This document shows positions 5,196-10,658 of a DNA stretch of 10,716 nt, one piece after another. Below the pieces are notes generated by a model. It was not told the DNA's origin. It ran no database searches and was given only the letters and a program-made list of their open reading frames with translations. The translations under genes were made by a program, and so were the position numbers. The DNA lies in assembly GCA_964369235.1 (NCBI GenBank), contig CAYJEQ010000082.1:1-10716 (forward strand). The letters run 5' to 3'. This stretch comes from CAYJEQ01 sp964369235. GTDB taxonomy: Bacteria; Bacillota; Clostridia; Oscillospirales; Ruminococcaceae. Numbering within the stretch: the first letter of the stretch is position 1; each line of letters begins with the position of its first letter.

Positions 5196-6416
5196 TTACT
5201 TTGTAAAATGTGTTCCCTCTGCCTCAGGGTAGTTATCTCTATCCCACTGGTGATTAGAGCGAGCAAGCTCATCAGAGGTAATGTTAAAGTATGGATACAT
5301 AACTACATCTTTACCATAGGAGCGCTCGTAGGAGTCGTTCCAGGTGATGTCTATACCATACCACTCTCCACCTAGCTCAATTAGATTCCAAGAGTGTTCC
5401 TGTTTACCATCAAAGGCTGTGCCATCAACTGTAATAGTGTTAATCTCTAGCATATCCATAAATAGCTGGAAGGTGCTACTATATCCATAGCAGATGGCAA
5501 CACCATCAATTAACGCTCCATAGGGATTAGCGTGATTAGGATTAGGAGAGGCATCAGGGGCGTTGCTTAATTCTTCCTGATCGTAGGAGATGTTTCTAAC
5601 CATCCAGTCATGGATAGCCAGTTCCTTCTCATAATCGGACATGGAGGTATTTATTACCTCATTCATTACATCTAGCGCTTTTTCGTATACAGCTATATTA
5701 AGAGGGGTTAGGTGGGAGTAATCTCCACTATCCCAAGTATACATAACTTCATCATAATCATATCGATCATCTTCAAGAGGTATTGGGGTTTCTTCTGGTT
5801 CTGGTGTTTCCTCTGGCTCATCTCTATCATCGTCTACTGTTGGTGTTGGGGTTGGGGTAGATGTTGGATGAGGGTCGGTGGTGTCTGTGTTATCCTCTGG
5901 AGGGCTGGTATATAGGATTATAGGTGGGTTTTCTGTAAAGCAAGCATCAAAGACATCCTGTCCTAACTGAGGGTTGCTACAGAACATCATAGCCACATAA
6001 TTGCCATTAACGGATATTATGCCATTTTCCACCATACTAGCTTGAGTAGGCTCATAACCTACAAAGCTACCCTGTCGGTTTTCCTGATAGGTTTCTAGAG
6101 TTTTAGCAGCAGTTTCGGCATCCTGTGGGCTATCAAATCTAAAGAGAGCTATCTCGTCAGCAGACATACCACCAGCATAGGATATAATACCCTCATAGAT
6201 TGTAGAGGAGTCTATTTGGTAATATTCGCTTACATACTGGCTAAAGCTAGTATCAAGAGAATTAAGCTGCTGCATTTCTGGTAGGTTTTGTTGGCTGGCA
6301 TTTAATATGTCAAAAATCTCCCTAGTGGATATAGTAGGTTCGGATAGGTTACTAGTGCTACAACTAGTTAGAGTAATAGTTAGGGCTAAAACTAGCAGAA
6401 TTTTTTTAAATAGCAT
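5196..6416 (-). CDS. Lipoprotein with DUF4358-like domain and C-terminal transglutaminase-like domain
   Basis: This 406-residue protein has a lipoprotein signal peptide with lipobox LTSC and lipidated Cys19, placing it on the outer face of the membrane. Residues about 30-170 resemble DUF4358, including DEIALFRF followed by a helix and the SVNGNYVAMMF strand. A linker at 171-217 is rich in Pro, Thr and acidic residues (TPTPTPT, PEETPEPEET). Residues about 220-400 form a transglutaminase-like cysteine-protease fold with Cys309 in AICYGYSS, His341 in EHSWN and Asp356 in YGIDITWND, so the catalytic triad is intact. Such domains may act as surface peptidases or cross-linking enzymes; the substrate is unknown. 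AAAGGAG (6424-6430) lies 7 nt before the ATG. The gene diverges from a smaller DUF4358-type lipoprotein gene, which may be a paralogue. Confidence 0.88.
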   Translation of the reverse strand: MLFKKILLVLALTITLTSCSTSNLSEPTISTREIFDILNASQQNLPEMQQLNSLDTSFSQYVSEYYQIDSSTIYEGIISYAGGMSADEIALFRFDSPQDAETAAKTLETYQENRQGSFVGYEPTQASMVENGIISVNGNYVAMMFCSNPQLGQDVFDACFTENPPIILYTSPPEDNTDTTDPHPTSTPTPTPTVDDDRDEPEETPEPEETPIPLEDDRYDYDEVMYTWDSGDYSHLTPLNIAVYEKALDVMNEVINTSMSDYEKELAIHDWMVRNISYDQEELSNAPDASPNPNHANPYGALIDGVAICYGYSSTFQLFMDMLEINTITVDGTAFDGKQEHSWNLIELGGEWYGIDITWNDSYERSYGKDVVMYPYFNITSDELARSNHQWDRDNYPEAEGTHFTK

Positions 6417-6453
6417 AGTTACACTCCTTTTTATTTATATTTATATTATTATG

Positions 6454-6505
6454 TTATCACAATATATAGTTAATCTAGAATATTCTACCACAAAAGTTGT
6501 GATAA
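6454..6505. promoter_or_regulatory. Nested dyad in the divergent intergenic region, candidate operator
   Basis: TTATCACAA (6454-6462) and TTGTGATAA (6497-6505) form a perfect 9-bp inverted repeat. Between them, nearly centred, is the perfect 12-bp palindrome TAGAATATTCTA (6476-6487), and CACAA also recurs at 6489-6493. The left arm contains TTGTGA on the minus strand and may overlap the -35 of the transglutaminase-lipoprotein promoter. The symmetry and position suggest a dimeric regulator site. No regulator gene is nearby and the identity is unknown. Confidence 0.4.
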
Positions 6506-6586
6506 AGTAAAGGCTATGGATTATACTGTATGTAAATAAGTTATGAACATACAAGGCTTGTTTGTACTAATGTTACAGTATGTTTA

Positions 6587-6615
6587 TTGACTTAATAGGT
6601 ATAAAAAGCTATAAT
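6587..6615 (+). promoter_or_regulatory. Promoter of the DUF4358 lipoprotein-hflX operon
   Basis: The -35 TTGACT (6587-6592) and -10 TATAAT (6610-6615) are separated by 17 bp. The predicted start, near 6622, leaves a leader of about 50 nt before the lipoprotein ATG. Two imperfect copies of a 16-bp sequence beginning TAC(T/A)GTATGT lie at 6524 and 6574, exactly 50 bp apart, just upstream. Confidence 0.85.
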
Positions 6616-6671
6616 TATTATAGATTGCACAGTGTATATATACATTTGTATAGCTAAGAAAGAGGAAATCA

Positions 6672-7220
6672 ATGAAAAGAATTTTATTTGCCTTTATGGC
6701 TGCAACTATAATATTAACAGGTTGTGGCAGTGAAGAACCATCACAAAACCCAACTCAACAAGCATATATAGCAGAACAAGAAAAACAACAAGAGCAAGCT
6801 GAGGAAAGCCAGATTGTATCACCAATGGTAGCAGATCCAGAGGCTGCCCTAGAGGAGATATATAAAGATGTTGAGGTAATGGGAATAGAACAGCCAGATC
6901 AACAGTATCTTGATGAGGTATTAGGTTTACTTAAAGATGTAGATTATAAGGAAGCTTATGTTAATCGTGCCGATGGCAAGTACGGTGTGGCAGATATATA
7001 TATAATTAAGCCAACATCAGGTCAGGAAGAGGTTGTTACAGAGAAACTAGAGCTTATTAAAGAAGCAAGAATTAAGGAGTTTGAGGATTATAATATCTTT
7101 AATTCCTATGAGATTGCACAGGAAGCACCAATATATGCCCATGGTGAGTACATAATAATGGTAATGATTGAGGACAGCCAAGGTGCTGTAGATATAATTA
7201 GCAGTTATATCCCTCAGTAG
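6672..7220 (+). CDS. DUF4358-like lipoprotein
   Basis: This 182-residue protein has an N-terminal signal peptide ending in lipobox LTGC with lipidated Cys18, so it should be anchored on the outer face of the membrane. A Gln/Glu-rich spacer (about 20-48) follows, then a globular domain (about 55-180) whose pattern matches the small DUF4358 family. The pattern includes an AYVNRADGKYGVADIYIIKP stretch, a long helix (EKLELIKEARIKEFEDY) and the strand HGEYIIMVMI near the end. The transglutaminase-like lipoprotein encoded divergently has the same layout in its N-terminal half, so the two may be diverged copies. AAAGAGG (6659-6665) precedes the ATG by 6 nt. hflX begins 40 bp downstream with no terminator between, suggesting co-transcription. 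The function of the family is not established. Confidence 0.85.
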   Translation: MKRILFAFMAATIILTGCGSEEPSQNPTQQAYIAEQEKQQEQAEESQIVSPMVADPEAALEEIYKDVEVMGIEQPDQQYLDEVLGLLKDVDYKEAYVNRADGKYGVADIYIIKPTSGQEEVVTEKLELIKEARIKEFEDYNIFNSYEIAQEAPIYAHGEYIIMVMIEDSQGAVDIISSYIPQ

Positions 7221-7260
7221 CTAATTATATATTAGCAAAGTAGAAAGGATAATCTTTATA

Positions 7261-8514
7261 ATGGAAGATAAACTATATAATAATGAAATAGCTCCCCAGC
7301 GTGCCTTATTAGTATCGGTGGATTTAGGTGAGTATGATGTGGAAATATCCCTACTGGAGCTAGAGGAACTTGCCCACACTGCTGGTGCAGAGGTAGCAGG
7401 TAAGATTACCCAGAAAAGGTCTTCCCTAGATACAGCAACCTGTTTAGGTTCTGGTAGAATGGAAGAAGCAGCAGAGTTTTGCAGAGAGAATAATGTAGAT
7501 CTAATAATATTTGACCATGAGCTATCAGCATCACAGATTAGAAATATCGAGAAAATCAGTGGGTGCAAGGTAGTTGATAGAACCATGCTTATCCTTGATA
7601 TATTTGCTCAGCGAGCAAATACTGCTGAGGGTAGATTACAGGTTGAGTTAGCACAGCAGAAATATCTTCTACCTAGACTTTCAGGTATGGGTGAGGGACT
7701 TTCCCGTCTAGGAGGTGGTATCGGTACTAGAGGTCCTGGTGAAACCAAGCTAGAAAGCGATAGACGACATATTAGAAGAAGAATTACCCACCTAGAGGAA
7801 CAGATAGAGGAGATGACCAAACATCGTCTGCTAATTAGACAGCGCCGTAAAAAAGACGGTGTTAAATCTGTTGCCATAGTGGGATATACCAATGTAGGTA
7901 AATCTACACTACTAAACTCCCTAACCGATGCTGGGGTATTAGCAGAGGATAAACTTTTTGCTACGCTGGACCCCACAGCACGAGCAATACTTCTTCCCAG
8001 TGGTCGCAGTGTAATGCTTGTGGATACAGTAGGGCTGGTAAGAAGGCTACCCCATCACCTAGTGGCTGCATTTCGCTCTACACTAGAAGAAGCCTCCTAT
8101 GCAGATGTAGTGCTTAATGTATGTGACGCAACTAGTGAGGAGATGCAGGAGCAGATAGAGGTAACGAGAAATCTACTACAGGAGATGGACGCTGGGGATA
8201 CCCCAATGATTACTGTATTAAATAAATGCGACATGCTAAATGAACTGCCAATTGGTATTACAGGCAATGTGGTGATGATTTCGGCAATGGAGCATAAAGG
8301 TTTTGACAAGCTGTTAGAAGCTATTGAAGGAGCCCTAGAGCCTACCCATAAACGCTGTCAGCTACTAATACCTTATACAGATGGTGGCATTATTAGTGAT
8401 ATTAGAAATCTAGGGACTATCTTCTCAGAAGAATACACTGAAGATGGCACATTAATAGATGCCTTAGTGGATATAAAAATCCTACACAGATGCACCGACT
8501 ATTTCCCAGAGTAA
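7261..8514 (+). CDS. hflX: GTPase HflX, ribosome-splitting factor
   Basis: This 417-residue protein is full length. The N-terminal HflX domain (about 15-125) contains DLGEYDVEISLLELEELAHTAGA in split form and ends in VDRTMLILDIFAQRA. The glycine-rich segment GMGEGLSRLGGGIGTRGPGE (142-161) and a basic coiled helix lead into the G domain. The G domain has G1 GYTNVGKST (208-216), G2 around DPT (237-239), G3 DTVG (255-258), G4 NKCD (321-324) and G5 SA (341-342). HflX binds the 50S subunit near the E site and uses nucleotide binding to split stalled or heat-damaged 70S ribosomes. The start uses GAAAGGA (7243-7249) with an 11-nt spacer. It lies 40 bp behind the lipoprotein gene and ends at a hairpin terminator. 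Confidence 0.97.
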   Translation: MEDKLYNNEIAPQRALLVSVDLGEYDVEISLLELEELAHTAGAEVAGKITQKRSSLDTATCLGSGRMEEAAEFCRENNVDLIIFDHELSASQIRNIEKISGCKVVDRTMLILDIFAQRANTAEGRLQVELAQQKYLLPRLSGMGEGLSRLGGGIGTRGPGETKLESDRRHIRRRITHLEEQIEEMTKHRLLIRQRRKKDGVKSVAIVGYTNVGKSTLLNSLTDAGVLAEDKLFATLDPTARAILLPSGRSVMLVDTVGLVRRLPHHLVAAFRSTLEEASYADVVLNVCDATSEEMQEQIEVTRNLLQEMDAGDTPMITVLNKCDMLNELPIGITGNVVMISAMEHKGFDKLLEAIEGALEPTHKRCQLLIPYTDGGIISDIRNLGTIFSEEYTEDGTLIDALVDIKILHRCTDYFPE

Positions 8515-8522
8515 TACATTAT

Positions 8523-8556
8523 AGGTGTGGTAGAATTTAAGGATTCTACTGCACCT
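8523..8556 (+). terminator. Likely terminator of the lipoprotein-hflX transcript
   Basis: A 14-bp stem pairs AGGTGTGGTAGAAT (8523-8536) with ATTCTACTGCACCT (8543-8556). It includes two adjacent wobble pairs and a TTAAGG loop, and begins 9 bp after the hflX stop. The following tract, TAAATAAATTTT, is a poor U-run, so termination may be incomplete. Confidence 0.6.
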
Positions 8557-8599
8557 TAAATAAATTTTAGATATTTATCTATTAAAATGAAAAAAACTA

Positions 8600-8628
8600 T
8601 TGACTTTTAATGATAAATATGATAATAT
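8600..8628 (+). promoter_or_regulatory. Promoter of tRNA-Arg
   Basis: TTGACT (8600-8605) and TAATAT (8623-8628) are separated by 17 bp. The -35 is preceded by AAAAAACTA, identical to the sequence before the rplM -35, so the two promoters share the 14-mer AAAAAACTATTGAC. Transcription would start about 14 nt before the mature tRNA. Confidence 0.8.
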
Positions 8629-8648
8629 ATCTAAGTTGCAAAACAAAT

Positions 8649-8725
8649 GCGCTTGTAGCTCAGTTGGATAGAGTATCTGACTACGAATCAGAGGGCCAGG
8701 GGTTCGAGTCCCTTCAAGCGCGCCA
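8649..8725 (+). tRNA. tRNA-Arg (anticodon ACG)
   Basis: This 77-nt cloverleaf has a perfect 7-bp acceptor stem, GCGCTTG (8649-8655) with CAAGCGC (8715-8721). It has a discriminator G and an encoded CCA (8723-8725). The anticodon stem TCTGA/TCAGA frames loop CTACGAA with anticodon ACG (8683-8685). A34 is expected to be deaminated to inosine, reading CGU, CGC and CGA, which suits the CGT arginine codons in the ribosomal protein genes. The T arm contains TTCGAGT. It has its own promoter and terminator. Confidence 0.97.
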
Positions 8726-8727
8726 CT

Positions 8728-8759
8728 AAAAAAACCAGTACGAAAGTACTGGTTTTTTT
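8728..8759 (+). terminator. Terminator of tRNA-Arg
   Basis: A perfect 14-bp stem, AAAAAAACCAGTAC (8728-8741) with GTACTGGTTTTTTT (8746-8759), closes on a GAAA tetraloop. It lies 2 nt after the tRNA CCA end and can also work on the minus strand. Confidence 0.95.
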
Positions 8760-8889
8760 GCGCACTTGGCCAATCAGCCTGCGCCTTACGGCTTGACTTC
8801 TTGGAAGGGACACTTCGCCTACAAAACAGTCCACTGGACTGTTTTGCTTAACGGCTACGACTTCAAGCGCGCTGCTCTGCTTCGATATC
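8760..8889. other. GC-rich block of unknown nature after tRNA-Arg, with perfect hairpin
   Basis: This segment is much richer in G+C than its surroundings. It contains a perfect 11-bp hairpin, CAAAACAGTCC (8822-8832) with GGACTGTTTTG (8836-8846), loop ACT. A plus-strand frame from a TTG at 8766 stays open into the assembly gap, but it lacks a ribosome binding site and starts on the back of the tRNA terminator, so I do not treat it as a gene. GCGCCTTACGGCTTGAC (8781-8797) resembles the tandem-repeat unit further right. It may be an interspersed non-coding repeat family. Confidence 0.5.
8861..8872 (+). repeat. 12-bp direct copy of the tRNA-Arg 3' end, att-like
   Basis: CTTCAAGCGCGC at 8861-8872 is identical to 8712-8723 in the 3' end of tRNA-Arg, spanning part of the T arm and the acceptor strand, 149 bp downstream. 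Duplicated tRNA 3' ends typically mark sites of past integration. No integrase gene is visible, the interval is only 149 bp, and the match is short, so this is a lead only. Confidence 0.35.
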
Positions 8890-9092
8890 CGTCAGCGCCT
8901 TTGGCTGGACTGGGNNNNNNNNNNNNNNNNNNNNNNNNNNNNNNNNNNNNNNNNNNNNNNNNNNNNNNNNNNNNNNNNNNNNNNNNNNNNNNNNNNNNNN
9001 NNNNNNNNNNNNNNGACTGGGTCGTCAGCGCCTTCGGCTGGACTGGGTCGTCAGCGCCTTCGGCTGGACTGGGTCGTCAGCGCCTTCGGCTG
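8890..9092. repeat. Tandem repeat array, 26-bp unit, about 69% G+C, interrupted by assembly gap
   Basis: Three identical 26-bp copies lie at 9015-9040, 9041-9066 and 9067-9092, each beginning GACTGGGTCG and ending CCTTCGGCTG. Left of the gap, 8890-8907 is a copy of the last 18 bp with one C-to-T change, followed by GACTGGG running into the gap. A fourth right-hand copy dies out after GAC at 9093. Each unit can form a small hairpin from AGC...GGCT around the CTTC loop. There are no unique spacers, so it is not a CRISPR array. True copy number is unknown. Confidence 0.9.
8915..9014. other. Assembly gap of exactly 100 N
   Basis: A run of exactly 100 N is a conventional placeholder for a scaffold gap of unknown length. 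The same repeat unit flanks both sides, so the break almost certainly comes from short reads failing across the tandem array. The real distance may be much larger or smaller. Confidence 0.98.
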
Positions 9093-9127
9093 GACGGATA
9101 AGATTTGTCTTTGCCTTGGATTTTCTA

Positions 9128-9643
9128 TTATCCTTGGCTTATTTCTTTGTGTGTGGTGTATACTATTTGGTATTCTTTTTTATTGTTTGTGGTGAATAGT
9201 CGCCATAGTTCTATATTGGGGGTGAAGGTGTCTGAGAAGGTTTCTAAGATTACTCCATTATTAAATACAATTTTCAAATCTCCTATTTGGTTTGTTTGGG
9301 CAGTTTTTACTATTAATCCTGACATTAACTGGTGGTTTTCTTGTAGTGCTTTAACCTTTTCGTCGTAGAAATTCCAACCTTGTATATCATAATCAAAACC
9401 TTCTGGTGGCTCTAGTCCACCACAGGGGTTAAAAACATCTCCGTACCCAATACGAAAATTTGGGTTATCAGGTTGCCAAATTCTAAAGTTTGACATAATG
9501 TGGAGGGCGTATTTAGCTTTGATGATTTTTTCCCCTTTATAGTTAGTTACTGGTATTAAATCTCCTATACCAATCCAACATAAATTTATTGATCTACCTA
9601 TATACTGAAACTTTTCTCCAATTAGATCCTTTACATCAATCAT
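9128..9643 (-). CDS. Uncharacterised small cytoplasmic protein, tryptophan-rich motifs
   Basis: This 171-residue protein has no signal peptide or membrane segment. Visible features are CWIGIGD (22-28), ALHIMSNFRIWQ (46-57), DIQGWNFYDEKVKAL (86-100), and a C-terminal pattern of a strand, turn and strand, IGDLKIVFNNGVILETF, followed by ELWRLF. That last pattern (short beta hairpin, then acidic residue and Trp-Arg) is common in small Firmicutes proteins encoded in accessory regions, some of which are immunity proteins of polymorphic toxins. I offer that only as a possibility and no toxin gene is seen here. The ATG is preceded by GAAAGGA (9657-9663) at a long 13-nt spacing. The stop lies 35 bp from the repeat array and no clear terminator follows. 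Confidence 0.75.
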   Translation of the reverse strand: MIDVKDLIGEKFQYIGRSINLCWIGIGDLIPVTNYKGEKIIKAKYALHIMSNFRIWQPDNPNFRIGYGDVFNPCGGLEPPEGFDYDIQGWNFYDEKVKALQENHQLMSGLIVKTAQTNQIGDLKIVFNNGVILETFSDTFTPNIELWRLFTTNNKKEYQIVYTTHKEISQG

Positions 9644-9671
9644 GTATTATGACCATTCCTTTCTCTTAGTT

Positions 9672-9758
9672 TGCAATGTTTTAGGCGATATTGCATTGCC
9701 AGTAAACTGGCATTAGGAAAATTTCACTCTCTTTCAGTGAAAAGCCTCAAAACTTGCA
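9672..9758. other. Closed multi-branched inverted-repeat element, candidate structured RNA or MITE-like repeat
   Basis: An outer stem of 14 pairs joins TGCAA plus GTTTTAGGC (9672-9686, T9677 bulged) to GCCT plus AAAACTTGCA (9744-9758, C9748 bulged). Inside are two separate hairpins: TGCCAG (9697-9702) with CTGGCA (9707-9712), and TTTCACT (9722-9728) with AGTGAAA (9736-9742). Together they form a three-way junction. A further hairpin, GTTTGAA/TTCAAAC (9759-9781), abuts it. It occupies most of the 155-bp gap between two minus-strand genes. It could be a transcribed intercistronic structure or a small palindromic repeat. Confidence 0.5.
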
Positions 9759-9798
9759 GTTTGAAAATTTTATCTTCAAACTTTATATTCCTTTATTA

Positions 9799-10365
9799 TT
9801 ATAGTTGCTTTATTTCCTGTATTTCTATAATTTGTCCTGCAAAAATCTCTAGGGCAATGGTGTCACCGGACTGAAAATCGCTACCAGGTTCTAATATTTT
9901 AGTAGGAAAGCTTTTAGTAAAACTCTTAGAATTTCCATCAGTATATGTTAACCTATAGTTAGAAGGTCTTTTATAATGGGAAACATACTCCAGCTCAACA
10001 AATGTTGCCTGTAAATGCTCAGGGCCAAATATAAGGCTTTTTCCACAGGGGTAAAGTATATTACAAACAAAAAAATATAATGCTACACAATAGATAATAG
10101 TAGCTCCTATGGTCATAGTAACATTAAAAGAAGTAGGTGGAGTAGTAAAGAGGTTGTAAACCATCATACAAAGCATACAAACCATAAAAGCAGACAGAAT
10201 GCCTATAAAACCAAATCTCAATATAGAAACTACATAGGCAAGAATAGTATTGCTTGGGTAATGAATTATAGAAAAAACAACTAATGCTGGAATAGAAAAG
10301 AATTTTAGTAAAAACACAGCCATTTCAGTATCGTTATGATTGTATGAAAATCTTGGCAATCTCAT
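9799..10365 (-). CDS. Uncharacterised membrane protein with three helices and a C-terminal soluble beta domain
   Basis: I do not recognise the family of this 188-residue protein. Three hydrophobic segments lie at about 15-34, 41-72 and 83-107. The middle one is rich in Met and Cys (MVCMLCMMVY). The remaining 75 residues alternate strands and turns: ATFVELEYVSHYKRPSNYRL, YTDGNSKSFTKSF, then GDTIALEIFAGQIIEI. This looks like a small beta-barrel domain resembling the soluble part of DUF3592-type membrane proteins, but the match is impressionistic. AAGGAG (10373-10378) sits 7 nt before the ATG. The same-strand gene downstream begins 155 bp later, past the structured element, so the two could share a transcript. 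No convincing minus-strand promoter was found in the AT-rich 10380-10480 region. Confidence 0.75.
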   Translation of the reverse strand: MRLPRFSYNHNDTEMAVFLLKFFSIPALVVFSIIHYPSNTILAYVVSILRFGFIGILSAFMVCMLCMMVYNLFTTPPTSFNVTMTIGATIIYCVALYFFVCNILYPCGKSLIFGPEHLQATFVELEYVSHYKRPSNYRLTYTDGNSKSFTKSFPTKILEPGSDFQSGDTIALEIFAGQIIEIQEIKQL

Positions 10366-10485
10366 AATAGAACTCCTTATTATAATAATAAATATCTAAA
10401 ATTTATCTTAAATAAGTATATCAAAATCAAAATAAAAAAACAATTTTTTAAAAAATATTTTGCAAAATGTCGAAAATTAGCTTAA

Positions 10486-10531
10486 AAACCCTAAAGAAAA
10501 GCAGTCATAAACCTACTGTTTAAGAGGGTTT
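10486..10531. other. Long imperfect hairpin in the AT-rich gap before tRNA-Lys
   Basis: AAACCCT (10486-10492) pairs with AGGGTTT (10525-10531), and inside it CAGT pairs with ACTG plus an adjoining AAA/TTT. The flanking gap, 10366-10573, is otherwise extremely AT-rich with A- and T-homopolymer runs and no gene. On either strand there is only a weak T-rich tail, so terminator function is doubtful. Confidence 0.3.
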
Positions 10532-10573
10532 ACAATTTATTTTAATTTTTTCAAAGTTTTTTTGCAAAAAGTG

Positions 10574-10602
10574 TTGACATTTCGATAAATGGGTGATATA
10601 AT
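10574..10602 (+). promoter_or_regulatory. Consensus promoter of tRNA-Lys
   Basis: TTGACA (10574-10579) and TATAAT (10597-10602) are perfect, 17 bp apart, with TGA immediately before the -10 (extended -10). The palindrome TTTTTGCAAAAA (10559-10570) lies 3 bp before the -35, as it does 4 bp before the rplM -35. The transcript carries about 50 nt of 5' leader, in which TCAAG (10613-10617) and CTTGA (10631-10635) can pair, to be removed before the tRNA matures. Confidence 0.93.
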
Positions 10603-10658
10603 AATTAAGCGCTCAAGAGAGAGATACACACTTGAAAGCACGCACTACGGTGTAAGAT

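Noticed and set aside
5712..5915. Plus-strand open frame rich in Trp, Cys and Ile
   Set aside because: It is the antisense shadow of the Pro/Thr/acidic linker of the transglutaminase-like lipoprotein gene, whose biased composition removes stops on the other strand.
6434..6462. TTGTGA-17-TATAAA as the promoter of the minus-strand lipoprotein gene
   Set aside because: The spacing is good, but transcription would start at about 6427, inside the Shine-Dalgarno site at 6424-6430, which makes it doubtful.
7608..7976. Minus-strand open frame of 122 codons inside hflX
   Set aside because: It lies wholly within the conserved hflX coding region, has a Ser/Leu/Arg-rich translation, and no start signal.
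8890..9092. Repeat array considered as a CRISPR
   Set aside because: The 26-bp units are directly adjacent with no unique spacers, and no cas gene is present.
8766..9101. Open frame through the GC-rich block, the N gap and the tandem repeats
   Set aside because: It starts on a TTG without a Shine-Dalgarno site right after the tRNA terminator, and includes 100 unknown bases. The 26-bp repeats lack stop codons in the frames read, so openness there is not evidence of coding.
9105..9368. Plus-strand open frame of 87 codons
   Set aside because: It overlaps the minus-strand gene at 9128-9643, which has a plausible ribosome binding site and a protein-like sequence. The plus-strand translation has no recognisable features.
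10380..10480. Promoter for the minus-strand membrane protein gene
   Set aside because: Several TATAAT- and TTGAT-like words occur in this very AT-rich sequence, but no pair combines good spacing with a sensible start point.
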